Origin: Caballeronia sp. SBC1
GTDB taxonomy: Bacteria; Pseudomonadota; Gammaproteobacteria; Burkholderiales; Burkholderiaceae
Assembly (NCBI RefSeq): GCF_011493005.1
Contig: NZ_CP049156.1
Location: 3,348,001-3,412,000 of the forward strand
Direction: 5' to 3'
Length of the DNA stretch: 64,000 nucleotides
Below, piece by piece: positions 26,150-34,688 of this stretch. How positions within the stretch are numbered: position 1 is the stretch's first letter; each line of letters starts with the position of its first letter. The notes beneath the pieces were generated by a model. The model ran no database searches and was not told the DNA's origin. It worked only from the letters and a program-made list of their open reading frames with translations. The translations under genes and the position numbers were made by a program.

Positions 26150-29100
26150 TTACTGGCAAGCCTCGCATTCGTCGAACCCGGCATCGCCCGGACGCATCAT
26201 GCAGACCGGACCATCCGCCTCTGCTTCAGCCGCAGCGGCAATTGCCGGTGCCGCAGCAGCGTTGAAACCACCGGTCGACGATCCATGCGAACCCTGCGAA
26301 CCAAAACCGTTGCCGTTCGCGCCTGACGCCCCACCCTCGCCGTTCCCCGAGTTACCCGACGGCACCGAGTTCAGCTGACCGTGAGCGACCGTCGACTTCT
26401 CGACGTGCGTTGCTGCCATCGTGCGGAGGTAGTACGTGGTCTTCAAACCGCGCAGCCACGCCAGCTTGTACACCTCGTCCAGCTTCTTGCCCGACGCGCC
26501 TGCCATATAGATGTTCAGCGATTGCGCCTGATCGATCCACTTCTGACGACGCGACGCCGCTTCTACCACCCAGGTTGCGTCCAGTTCGAACGCGGTGGCG
26601 TAGATGGCCCGCAGATCGGCCGGAACCCGGTCGATGCGCGACAACGTACCGTCGAAGTACTTCAGGTCCGAGACCATGACTTCGTCCCACAGACCGCGTT
26701 CCTTCAGGTCACGCACCAGGTAATCGTTCACGACCGTGAATTCACCCGACAGATTCGACTTCACGTACAAGTTCTGGAACGTCGGCTCAATACACGCCGA
26801 CACACCGATGATGTTCGAAATGGTCGCGGTCGGAGCGATTGCGACGCAGTTCGAGTTGCGCATGCCGTAGTTGGCGATCCGCGAACGCAGTTCGGTCCAG
26901 TCCATCGACGCGCTGTCGTCCACTTCCACGTAACCACCGCGCGCTTCGGCCAGCAGCTTCAGCGAATCCTGCGGGAGAATGCCGCGGTCCCACAGCGAAC
27001 CGCGGTAGCTCGAATAACGGCCGCGCTCTTGCGCCAGTTCCGTCGATGCGTAGTAAGCGTAGTAGCAGACCGCTTCCATGGAGGTATCGGCGAAAGCGAC
27101 CGCTTCCTTCGATGCGTACGGCGTGCGCAGCAAGTGCAGGCAGTCCTGGAAGCCCATGATGCCCATGCCGACCGGACGATGCTTCAGGTTCGAATTCCGC
27201 GCCTTGGCCACCGCGTAGTAGTTGATGTCGATCACGTTGTCGAGCATGCGCATTGCCACGCTGACAGTGCGCTTCAGCTTGTCATGATCCAGCGCGAGCG
27301 TGCCGTCGGCCTGCGTCTTCATGTGTGCGACCAGGTTCACCGAGCCAAGGTTACACACGGCGATTTCGGTGTCGCTGGTGTTCAGCGTGATTTCCGTGCA
27401 CAGGTTCGACGAGTGGACGACGCCCACGTGCTGCTGCGGCGAACGGATGTTGCACGGATCCTTGAACGTGATCCACGGGTGACCCGTTTCGAACAGCATG
27501 CCCAGCATCTTGCGCCACAGTTGCGCGGCCGGAACCTTCTTGAACAGCTTGATCTCGCCGCGTGCGGCCTTCTCTTCATACGCCACGTAAGCTTTCTCGA
27601 ACGCCGCACCGAACAGATCGTGCAGGTCCGGTGTGTTGGCTGGCGAGAACAGTGTCCAGTCGCCGTTTTCGTGAACGCGCTTCATGAACAGATCGGGAAT
27701 CCAGTTCGCCGTGTTCATGTCGTGCGTGCGGCGACGGTCATCGCCCGTGTTTTTGCGCAGCTCCAGGAATTCTTCGATATCCAGATGCCACGTTTCAAGG
27801 TACGCGCACACCGCGCCCTTGCGCTTGCCGCCCTGGTTCACCGCAACGGCCGTGTCGTTCACGACCTTCAGGAACGGCACCACGCCTTGCGACTTGCCGT
27901 TCGTGCCCTTGATGTGCGAACCGAGCGCACGCACGCGCGTCCAGTCGTTGCCCAGACCGCCCGCGAACTTCGACAGCAGCGCGTTTTCCTTCAGCGCTTC
28001 GTAGATGCCGTCGAGGTCGTCGGCAACCGTCGTCAGGTAGCACGACGACAATTGCGAACGGCGCGTACCGGAGTTGAACAGCGTGGGGGTAGACGACATG
28101 AAGTCGAAGCTCGACAACACGTTGTAGAACTCGATCGCCCGCGCTTCGCGGTCGATTTCGTTCAGCGCCAGGCCCATTGCGACGCGCATGAAGAACGCCT
28201 GCGGCAGTTCGATGCGCTTGTTTTCGTTGTGCAGGAAGTAGCGGTCATACAGCGTCTGCAGGCCGAGATAGCCGAATTGCAGATCGCGGTCGGCGTCGAG
28301 CGCTGCGCCCAAACGCTTCAAGTCGTACTGCTGGAGCTTTTCGTCGAGCAGTTCCGCTTCCACGCCCTGCTTGATGAACAGCGGGAAATATTCAGCGTAG
28401 CGCGTGGCCATCTCGCCTTGCGCAACGTCCTCTTCCAGGATTTCACGACGGATGGTGTGCAGCAGGATACGCGCGGTGACCTGGCTGTACGCCGGGTCCT
28501 TTTCGATCATGGTGCGCGCGGCGAGAATGGCGGAGTCATAGACTTGCGCCATCGGCACGCCGTCGTACAGGTTCTTCACCGTTTCCGCAACGATCGGATC
28601 GGCGCTCACTTCGCTGCCGAGATTCGCGCACGCTTCGTTGATGCGCGCCTTCAACGCGTCCAGATCCAGCGGATGCGACACGCCGTTGTCGATCACGTTG
28701 ATGCCAAGCGCGTTCGCCCGCGTTTCCGGCGCATGAGCACGTTCCTGCGTGCGCTTCTCGCGATACAACACGTACGCGCGCGCCACGTTATGCTCGCCGC
28801 CGCGCATCAGCGCGAGTTCGACCTGATCCTGAATGTCTTCAATATGGAACGTACCGCCGTTCGGACGGCTGCGAACCAGCGCCCGGATAACGCTCTGCGT
28901 CAGTTGTTCGACGAGCTCGCGCACACGCGCGGAGCCTGCGCCCTGACCGCCGTTCACGGCCAGGAACGCCTTCGTCACAGCGATGGAGATCTTCGACGGC
29001 TCGAACGACACCACGGTCCCGTTGCGGCGGATGACTTTGTAGTCGGCCAGTGTGGCGTCCGGCGCGAGCGCGCTGGCGCCCGGCTGACTTTGTGCGCCGA

Positions 29101-29155
29101 GGGGCCGCGCGGAGGCGCCCTCGTAGGAAGTCGTGGTGTTGTCGGTGGTTTGCAT
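26150..29155 (-). CDS. nrdA: Ribonucleotide reductase class Ia, alpha subunit
   Basis: Catalytic subunit reducing ribonucleoside diphosphates. 1001 residues from an ATG with GGAG upstream (an open frame to 29374 has no ribosome site). Order: ATP-cone at about residues 40-140 (YKVIRRNGTVVSFEPSKI), a second cone-like region to about 250, then the ten-stranded barrel with SSCYLTT, NLCTEITLN and AVCNLGSVNL carrying active-site cysteines and glutamate. Near the C-terminus a Gly/Ser/Ala-rich linker of about 50 residues precedes the redox tail CEACQ. The length is well above the 761 residues of E. coli NrdA because of the duplicated N-terminal region and the linker. Confidence 0.96.
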   Translation of the reverse strand: MQTTDNTTTSYEGASARPLGAQSQPGASALAPDATLADYKVIRRNGTVVSFEPSKISIAVTKAFLAVNGGQGAGSARVRELVEQLTQSVIRALVRSRPNGGTFHIEDIQDQVELALMRGGEHNVARAYVLYREKRTQERAHAPETRANALGINVIDNGVSHPLDLDALKARINEACANLGSEVSADPIVAETVKNLYDGVPMAQVYDSAILAARTMIEKDPAYSQVTARILLHTIRREILEEDVAQGEMATRYAEYFPLFIKQGVEAELLDEKLQQYDLKRLGAALDADRDLQFGYLGLQTLYDRYFLHNENKRIELPQAFFMRVAMGLALNEIDREARAIEFYNVLSSFDFMSSTPTLFNSGTRRSQLSSCYLTTVADDLDGIYEALKENALLSKFAGGLGNDWTRVRALGSHIKGTNGKSQGVVPFLKVVNDTAVAVNQGGKRKGAVCAYLETWHLDIEEFLELRKNTGDDRRRTHDMNTANWIPDLFMKRVHENGDWTLFSPANTPDLHDLFGAAFEKAYVAYEEKAARGEIKLFKKVPAAQLWRKMLGMLFETGHPWITFKDPCNIRSPQQHVGVVHSSNLCTEITLNTSDTEIAVCNLGSVNLVAHMKTQADGTLALDHDKLKRTVSVAMRMLDNVIDINYYAVAKARNSNLKHRPVGMGIMGFQDCLHLLRTPYASKEAVAFADTSMEAVCYYAYYASTELAQERGRYSSYRGSLWDRGILPQDSLKLLAEARGGYVEVDDSASMDWTELRSRIANYGMRNSNCVAIAPTATISNIIGVSACIEPTFQNLYVKSNLSGEFTVVNDYLVRDLKERGLWDEVMVSDLKYFDGTLSRIDRVPADLRAIYATAFELDATWVVEAASRRQKWIDQAQSLNIYMAGASGKKLDEVYKLAWLRGLKTTYYLRTMAATHVEKSTVAHGQLNSVPSGNSGNGEGGASGANGNGFGSQGSHGSSTGGFNAAAAPAIAAAAEAEADGPVCMMRPGDAGFDECEACQ

Positions 29156-29534
29156 GTGCAAATCTCCAGGTGTTCGATGGTGCGGAACGTCCGCGGATTG
29201 AGATGCGTGCCGCGCGCGGTGGCTGCTTGTTACTGCTTTGTTGTTGCTGTTCAGAACATTTGCCAACCGCGCACGACGATGAAATTGAAAATTGAACTTG
29301 GCTGAGTCGGAAAAATTGCCGGTGCCGTTCTTGCGCGCAGTCCCATGATTTTTCCATGGGCCCATACGCTTCAAACCGACGAAGACAACCCCTCTCGCTA
29401 CGCCTGTTTGCCTCGGTCTTTCAAACTGAATGCCGACGTTTTTTACGCGACAAATCAGTCGCTTATCCGGTGTTTTCTTCTATGGCCGGACAAGCCTGCG
29501 GCGCCGGCTCTACGAGCGGGGCGCCGCCTGGACA

Positions 29535-29581
29535 ACACAACATATAGTGCGAATTACGTCTCTGAGCACCAAGTATAGTGG
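29535..29581. promoter_or_regulatory. Tandem NrdR boxes upstream of nrdA
   Basis: Boxes at 29535-29550 (14 of 16 positions fit acaCwAtATaTwGtgt) and 29566-29581 (11 of 16), centre distance 31 bp with a 15-bp spacer, the classical layout of NrdR sites. The outer box covers the -10 of the predicted nrdA promoter, so NrdR bound with dATP would block RNA polymerase. The nrdR gene itself is not in this window. Confidence 0.75.
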
Positions 29582-29599
29582 CAATCCGCACAGTCTCAA
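29572..29599 (-). promoter_or_regulatory. Predicted nrdA promoter
   Basis: Reverse strand: -35 TTGAGA (29594-29599), 16-bp spacer, -10 TATACT (29572-29577). Start of transcription would be near 29565. Confidence 0.6.
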
Positions 29600-29841
29600 A
29601 AACTTTTATTTGCTGAAGAATGGCCTTCAGAGGGTTGACTTTTGAAATGCCAAAGTCGGATAAGGGAAAGCACGCCAAGGTGCGCCGAACACACGCGAAC
29701 GCGCTGCAATGCAAAATGAAAGCCCTGCTGATCCTTTGGAAGCGGTGAGGCAAGGCAGGCGAACATTGGCAAGACGTAGTGTGTTGCAGCGGCTCAATAA
29801 CTCACGCGGCGACGCACTCGATCAAGCGAAGAACCAGCGAA

Positions 29842-30426
29842 TCAAACGTCGCCGAGATAGGGAAAGTACTGAAGCGGAAGTTGGGTATCGCGTTGCAGCC
29901 GCGACCACTCGAAGTACGGGCCAGGATCGGTTTTACGACCCGCCGCGATGTCCGAATGACCCGCGAGCGCTTCGATTGGATAGCGACGGGTGAGCGCCTG
30001 GACCACCTCATTAAGCGACGCGTACTGCGCGTCCTCGAACGCACATCGATCACTGCCTTCCAGTTCGATACCCACCGAAAAGTCGTTGCATCGCTCACGC
30101 CCGAGAAAGCTCGACACGCCCGCGTGCCACGCGCGCTCGTTGCACGACACATACTGCTCGACGCGGCCATCGCGATGAATCACAAAATGCGACGACACCC
30201 GCATGCCACGCAAGTGGTCATAGTACGGATGAGCGTCGTGATCGAGACGGTTCTGGAAAAACTCGGCAATAGCGCTGCCGCCGAATTCATCGGGCGGCAA
30301 ACTGATGTTGTGAACGACAACGAGCGTGGGCTCGATCCCCTCCGGACGCACTTCGAAGTTCGGCGACGGCACGCGACGTGCAGCCGTGTACCAGCCGTCG
30401 GTATCGATCAGACCAGCAACGCTCAT
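29842..30426 (-). CDS. ampD: 1,6-anhydro-MurNAc L-alanine amidase AmpD
   Basis: Cytoplasmic zinc amidase that removes the peptide from anhydro-muropeptides in cell-wall recycling and so influences AmpR/AmpC induction. 194 residues without a signal peptide. Zinc ligands are seen in VVVHNISLPP (His), the WHAG region (His) and GHSDIAAGRKTDPGPYF (His/Asp), and SSHFVIHRDG is the family signature. The ATG at 30426 overlaps the upstream gene stop (ATGA). It supplies the tripeptide route used by Mpl (9.8-11.2 kb). Confidence 0.95.
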   Translation of the reverse strand: MSVAGLIDTDGWYTAARRVPSPNFEVRPEGIEPTLVVVHNISLPPDEFGGSAIAEFFQNRLDHDAHPYYDHLRGMRVSSHFVIHRDGRVEQYVSCNERAWHAGVSSFLGRERCNDFSVGIELEGSDRCAFEDAQYASLNEVVQALTRRYPIEALAGHSDIAAGRKTDPGPYFEWSRLQRDTQLPLQYFPYLGDV

Positions 30427-30737
30427 CGTGCGTCGCGGCCGGTGGGATGCGTGGCGTAGCGCTGGGCGTGATCGGAGCAACAGAAGCGATGTCCGGCCGC
30501 GACAATCGCTTCGCTGCTCGGCGTATGCACGCCGCACTCGGCGCAACGCACCAGAGGATCGGGGAGTTGCGGCGCGGAGCCGGAAGCCGCCGGGCCGCGA
30601 GACGCACGTCCGGCCGCTGCGCCGCCGTCCGCTTGGCGGCCCGTTTGCGCGCCAGCGGCCGTCTGGGCGCGCTTGAGCTTTTTGAACAGCCACTGGCTCG
30701 CAAAGAACACAAATATCAGCAGGAGAAGTTGGCGCAT
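30423..30737 (-). CDS. PP0621 family small membrane-anchored protein
   Basis: 104 residues: an N-terminal membrane helix (MRQLLLLIFVFFASQWLF), an Ala/Gly-rich linker and a C-terminal zinc-binding-like part CAECGVHTPSSEAI followed by FCCSDHAQRY. This matches the PP0621 family, which commonly sits between ypjD and ampD in beta- and gammaproteobacteria. Function unknown; the Cys pairs suggest metal binding. Confidence 0.85.
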   Translation of the reverse strand: MRQLLLLIFVFFASQWLFKKLKRAQTAAGAQTGRQADGGAAAGRASRGPAASGSAPQLPDPLVRCAECGVHTPSSEAIVAAGHRFCCSDHAQRYATHPTGRDAR

Positions 30738-30788
30738 GATCTTACTAATAGTAGAGGCAATAAATGCCCGATGATTCGGATGACCGCG

Positions 30789-31751
30789 TCAAACGACCGC
30801 GCGATGCAGCAGCACTTCGAATACAAAGCGGCTGCCCACATAAGCGAGCAACAACGCGACGAACGAAGCGAGCACCCAGCGCAACGCGGCGCGCCCGCGC
30901 CAGCCCGACACACGGCGAGCGGTCAGCAGCGCGCCGAACATCAGCCACGACAAAATAGCGAACACGGTCTTGTGATCGAGTTTGAACGCCTTGTCGACGA
31001 GTTGCTCGTTGAACGCGACGCCTGATATGAGCGTGAGCGTCAGCAGAACGAAGCCCGCCGAAATCAGGCGGAACAACAATTTTTCCAGCGTGAGCAACGG
31101 TGGCAAAGTGTCGAGCCAGCTCGACACCCAACTATTCGATGTATGCCGCGTGGCGGTCCCACGCATGTTCTGCAGCCGCTTTTCCACCATCAGCATCAGG
31201 ATGGCGTGAAGCGCGGCAATCGCGAACAGCCCGTACGCAATATTCGCGATCAGGAAATGCAGCTTGAACATGGGCGCAGCGGCGTATGGCAGCACACGCA
31301 CGCCGCCAAAAATCAGCGGCATTACCGAGGCCGCACACGCAAGCGGCAGCACGAGCAGCCGCAAGCCGTCGAGCGGGAAGAAAAAGCTCTCTATCCAGTA
31401 GATGCCCGCGCCCAGCCAGAACATGGCGGAGAGCGCGAAGGCAAAACCGAACACCATCGCGTTCTGCGGAAAGATGGTGGTGTGCAGCAAGACGCCATGC
31501 ACGAGCAACGCGACGCCCAGCAGCACGCGCCCCACTGCACTCATGCCCGATGCATTCGATGCCCGGCCGCCCTGCATGGAGTCGGCCATGCCCGTCGTGC
31601 CGGCATTCATGCCGCCCGCCAGGCGACCACCCGCCGGCATGCCCGCCAGCGCCGGAGCCTGATCAACGGCCGTGTTGCGATGCGCGCGCCAGCCAGCTAC
31701 GGCAAGTCCGCCGTAGAGAAGCGCAGTGAGGGCATACAGTACAATATCCAT
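30789..31751 (-). CDS. YpjD-type inner-membrane protein of the cytochrome c assembly family
   Basis: 320-residue protein with about eight membrane segments, related to CcsA/CcmC. Histidines within or next to helices (VHGVLLHTTIF and KLHFLIANIAY) are candidate haem ligands; the tryptophan-rich WWD loop of true haem lyases is not evident. A Gly/Ala/Met-rich loop at residues about 30-70 is unusual. It is divergent from ffh by 135 bp, the usual ypjD-ffh arrangement. Actual function is not established for the family. Confidence 0.83.
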   Translation of the reverse strand: MDIVLYALTALLYGGLAVAGWRAHRNTAVDQAPALAGMPAGGRLAGGMNAGTTGMADSMQGGRASNASGMSAVGRVLLGVALLVHGVLLHTTIFPQNAMVFGFAFALSAMFWLGAGIYWIESFFFPLDGLRLLVLPLACAASVMPLIFGGVRVLPYAAAPMFKLHFLIANIAYGLFAIAALHAILMLMVEKRLQNMRGTATRHTSNSWVSSWLDTLPPLLTLEKLLFRLISAGFVLLTLTLISGVAFNEQLVDKAFKLDHKTVFAILSWLMFGALLTARRVSGWRGRAALRWVLASFVALLLAYVGSRFVFEVLLHRAVV

Positions 31752-31886
31752 GTTCGAAGTTTACACCAGGCCCTGAAGCCACGACGTCTTCCCCCTCTTG
31801 CCAGGTCGTCTTGAAGCAAGAGCCGCCAGGACGCCGTTACCCCGTTACTGTTAACCGGCACCCGGCCGCATTCTCCATACGCTCCC

Positions 31887-33254
31887 ATGCTCGACACACT
31901 CACTACACGGATGGCGCGCGTCGTCAAGACGCTGCGCGGCGAAGCCCGGCTCACCGAGGCTAACACGCAGGAAATGCTGCGCGAAGTACGCCTGGCGCTG
32001 CTCGAGGCCGACGTCGCATTGCCGGTTGTGCGCGAATTTATCGCGAAGGTGAAGGAAAAAGCGCTCGGCGAGGAAGTGCTGTCCAGCCTGTCGCCGGGTC
32101 AGGCGCTTGTTGGCGTCGTGCAGCGCGAGCTGACAGCCATTATTGGCGGGGATTACGAGGGTAAAGCCGTCGAGCTGAATCTCGCGGTCACGCCGCCGGC
32201 AATCATCCTGATGGCCGGCCTGCAAGGCGCGGGTAAAACCACCACATCGGGCAAGCTCGCCAAGCTGCTGCGCGAGAAGCACAAGAAAAAAGTGCTGACG
32301 GTGTCCGTCGACGTGTATCGTCCAGCCGCTATTCAGCAGTTGAAAACGGTGACCGAACAGGTCGGCGCGGATTTTTTCCCGTCGGAGCCGGATCAGAAGC
32401 CGGCCGATATCGCCCGTGCGGCGGTGGATTGGGCGAAACGCCATTTCCATGACGTGCTGATCGTCGATACGGCCGGCCGGCTCGGTATCGACGAAGCAAT
32501 GATGAAGGAAATCAGCGAGCTGCACGCGATCCTGAAGCCGGCGGAAACGCTCTTCGTCGTCGACGCCATGCTCGGCCAGGACGCCGTGAACACCGCGAAG
32601 GCGTTCAGTGACGCCCTGCCGCTGACCGGCGTGGTGCTGACCAAGCTGGATGGCGATTCACGCGGTGGCGCGGCGCTGTCAGTGCGTCACGTCACCGGCA
32701 AGCCGATCAAGTTCGTGGGTGTCGCCGAAAAACTGGACGGGCTGGAGGTTTTCCACCCGGACCGGATGGCGAACCGGATTCTCGGCATGGGCGACATTCT
32801 CGCTTTGGTCGAGGAAGCACAGAAAGGCGTGGACGGCGCGGCCGCGCAAAAACTCGCCGATAAAGTCAAGAAAGGCGGTGATTTCGACCTGAACGACTTC
32901 CGTGCGCAACTTTCGCAGATGAAGAAGATGGGTGGTTTGTCGTCGCTAATGGACAAGCTGCCGGCGCAATTCCAGCAAGCCGCAGCCGGCGCGGACATGG
33001 GCGTCGCGGAAAAACAGATGCGCCGAATGGAAGGCATCATCAATTCCATGACGCTGCTGGAGCGCGCGAAACCCGATCTGATCAAGGCGCAGCGCAAGCG
33101 CCGTATTGCAGCGGGCGCGGGCGTGCAGGTCCAGGAAGTCAACCGCATGCTGAATCAATACGAGCAGATGCGCGGCATGATGAAAAAGCTGAAGGGCGGC
33201 AATCTGCAGAAAATGATGCGCGGCATGAAGGGCATGATGCCGGGCATGCGTTGA
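31887..33254 (+). CDS. ffh: Signal recognition particle protein Ffh
   Basis: GTPase that binds signal sequences on ribosomes and targets them to FtsY. 455 residues: N domain, G domain with GLQGAGKTTTSGKLA near residue 107, DTAGRLGIDE and TKLDGDSRGGAAL, and a methionine-rich M domain ending in repeated GMM/MRGMKGMM. Length and order are normal. Single rightward gene, divergent from ypjD. Confidence 0.97.
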   Translation: MLDTLTTRMARVVKTLRGEARLTEANTQEMLREVRLALLEADVALPVVREFIAKVKEKALGEEVLSSLSPGQALVGVVQRELTAIIGGDYEGKAVELNLAVTPPAIILMAGLQGAGKTTTSGKLAKLLREKHKKKVLTVSVDVYRPAAIQQLKTVTEQVGADFFPSEPDQKPADIARAAVDWAKRHFHDVLIVDTAGRLGIDEAMMKEISELHAILKPAETLFVVDAMLGQDAVNTAKAFSDALPLTGVVLTKLDGDSRGGAALSVRHVTGKPIKFVGVAEKLDGLEVFHPDRMANRILGMGDILALVEEAQKGVDGAAAQKLADKVKKGGDFDLNDFRAQLSQMKKMGGLSSLMDKLPAQFQQAAAGADMGVAEKQMRRMEGIINSMTLLERAKPDLIKAQRKRRIAAGAGVQVQEVNRMLNQYEQMRGMMKKLKGGNLQKMMRGMKGMMPGMR

Positions 33255-33384
33255 CGTTTTTGATCTGATTTGATTCAGCTTGATTCGAATGGCCCGCGTT
33301 TCACAGAGGAACGCGGGTTTATCATGTGGCGCTTAGCGCCTCGTTTTCCCTATTTTTAGATCTACACCCTCGCCGCCTGCCCTT

Positions 33385-33936
33385 ATGAATCGCGAAGAAG
33401 CACTCCACATTTTCAGCCACTCCGAAGAGATCGTTTCGGCACAAGACGTGACCGCGTCGATCGAAAGCATGGCGAAAGCCATTGGCGCGAGCACGGGCGA
33501 AGAGTTCCCGCTCGTGCTGTCCGTCATGGGCGGCGCGGCGGTGTTCACCGGCATGCTGCTGCCGCACCTCGACTTTCCGCTCGAGTTCGACTACATCCAC
33601 TTGACGCGGTATCGGAACACGACCAAGGGCGGCGACAAGATGGAGTGGCGCGTGGCGCCGGCGGAAGCGGTGAAGGATCGCGTGGTGCTTGTGCTCGACG
33701 ACATTCTGGATGAAGGCGAAACCATGGCCGCCATCCGCGACCGCATCATGGCCATGGGCGCGAAGAAATTCCTCTCGGCCGTACTGTGCGAGAAACTCAT
33801 CAATAAATCGAAACCCCTGCGGCCGGACTTTTGCGGCTTCGAAGTGCCGGACCGGTACGTGTTCGGCTGTGGCATGGACGCGAAGGGATACTGGCGCAAC
33901 CTGCCGACTATCCGGGCGCTGACGGAAGGCGCGTGA
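33385..33936 (+). CDS. Hypoxanthine-guanine phosphoribosyltransferase (HGPRT-type)
   Basis: Purine-salvage PRTase of 183 residues. The PRPP-binding motif VVLVLDDILDEGETMAA is near residue 97, with the dimer loop YRNTTKGGDKMEW before it and a C-terminal FGCGMDAKGYWRNLP substrate loop. The sequence is closest to the betaproteobacterial Hpt branch; xanthine or guanine preference cannot be read. A bidirectional terminator follows, facing marC. Confidence 0.88.
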   Translation: MNREEALHIFSHSEEIVSAQDVTASIESMAKAIGASTGEEFPLVLSVMGGAAVFTGMLLPHLDFPLEFDYIHLTRYRNTTKGGDKMEWRVAPAEAVKDRVVLVLDDILDEGETMAAIRDRIMAMGAKKFLSAVLCEKLINKSKPLRPDFCGFEVPDRYVFGCGMDAKGYWRNLPTIRALTEGA

Positions 33937-33988
33937 ATCGTTTTCGCAGCGTTTGAGGTGCGGCCAATAGCCGCATGATCAAGATCAA

Positions 33989-34026
33989 AAAGGCCGTTTC
34001 AACGTGAGTTGAAACGGCCTTTGTTT
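33989..34026. terminator. Bidirectional terminator between the PRTase gene and marC
   Basis: Fifteen-base perfect arms (33989-34003 and 34008-34022) with a GTGA loop. T-rich sequence follows in both directions, with five T on the reverse strand. Confidence 0.85.
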
Positions 34027-34075
34027 ATTTACCACCCTGGAAGCCCTGACAGACATGTACCTGGATGGTCTTCAG

Positions 34076-34687
34076 TCAGCCATTCGCAGCCAGTTGATGC
34101 ACAAACGTCCGTATCCCGGTGAGGATCATTTCCACCGATATCGCGACAAGCACCAATCCCATCAGCCGTTCGAACGCCGTGACCGCGCGTTCGCCGAGCC
34201 AATGCTGGATCTTCTCGGCCAGCACCAGCACGACCGCGCAGACCATCATGGTGACCGTTAGTGCTCCGACCCATTCCCACATCTGCCCGGGCGCCTGCGA
34301 TGTCAGCAGCATCACCGTCGCCAGCGCCGACGGACCGGCCAGCGCAGGAATAGCCAGCGGCACGATCAGCGGTTCGCCACCGCGTGAATCACCACCCATC
34401 GGACCATCGGGATGCGGAAAAATCATGCGCAAAGCGATCAGGAACAACACAATCCCGCCGCCCAGCCGCAACGACAAATCCGTCAGGCTCATCGCGCGAA
34501 GAAAGCGGTCGCCCACCAGCATGAACAACAGCAGGATCCCGAAGGCGATCGCCACTTCCCGCAAGATCACGATCCGCCGGCGTTCCTTCGCCACACCACG
34601 CAACGCGTTGATGAAGATCGGGATATTACCGAGCGGATCGGTGATCAGAATAAGCAGCACCGTCGCCGAGAGGAAGTTGTACTGCAC
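34076..34687 (-). CDS. MarC/UPF0056 family inner-membrane protein
   Basis: 203-residue protein with six hydrophobic segments and the family features ITDPLGNIPIFINALRG at residues 16-32 and PLAIPALAGPSALATVML. GTG start, a single base after the proS stop, so co-transcribed with it. The family was once linked to multiple antibiotic resistance in E. coli, a link since disputed; function unknown. Confidence 0.88.
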   Translation of the reverse strand: MQYNFLSATVLLILITDPLGNIPIFINALRGVAKERRRIVILREVAIAFGILLLFMLVGDRFLRAMSLTDLSLRLGGGIVLFLIALRMIFPHPDGPMGGDSRGGEPLIVPLAIPALAGPSALATVMLLTSQAPGQMWEWVGALTVTMMVCAVVLVLAEKIQHWLGERAVTAFERLMGLVLVAISVEMILTGIRTFVHQLAANG

Positions 34688-34688
34688 G

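Larger units (their letters stand above)
29156..29841. other. nrdA leader and nrdA-ampD intergenic region
   Basis: No convincing gene. The part from 29156 to about 29565 would be an nrdA leader of some 410 nt; the NrdR-like boxes and promoter lie at 29535-29599; the remainder up to the ampD stop is moderately AT-rich with no obvious terminator. Open frames on the forward strand are short and unlike proteins. Confidence 0.5.

Noticed and set aside
26381..29305. 974-codon forward open frame across nrdA
   Set aside because: Antisense shadow of nrdA: Arg/His/Val-rich with no domain sense; the reverse strand encodes an unmistakable reductase.
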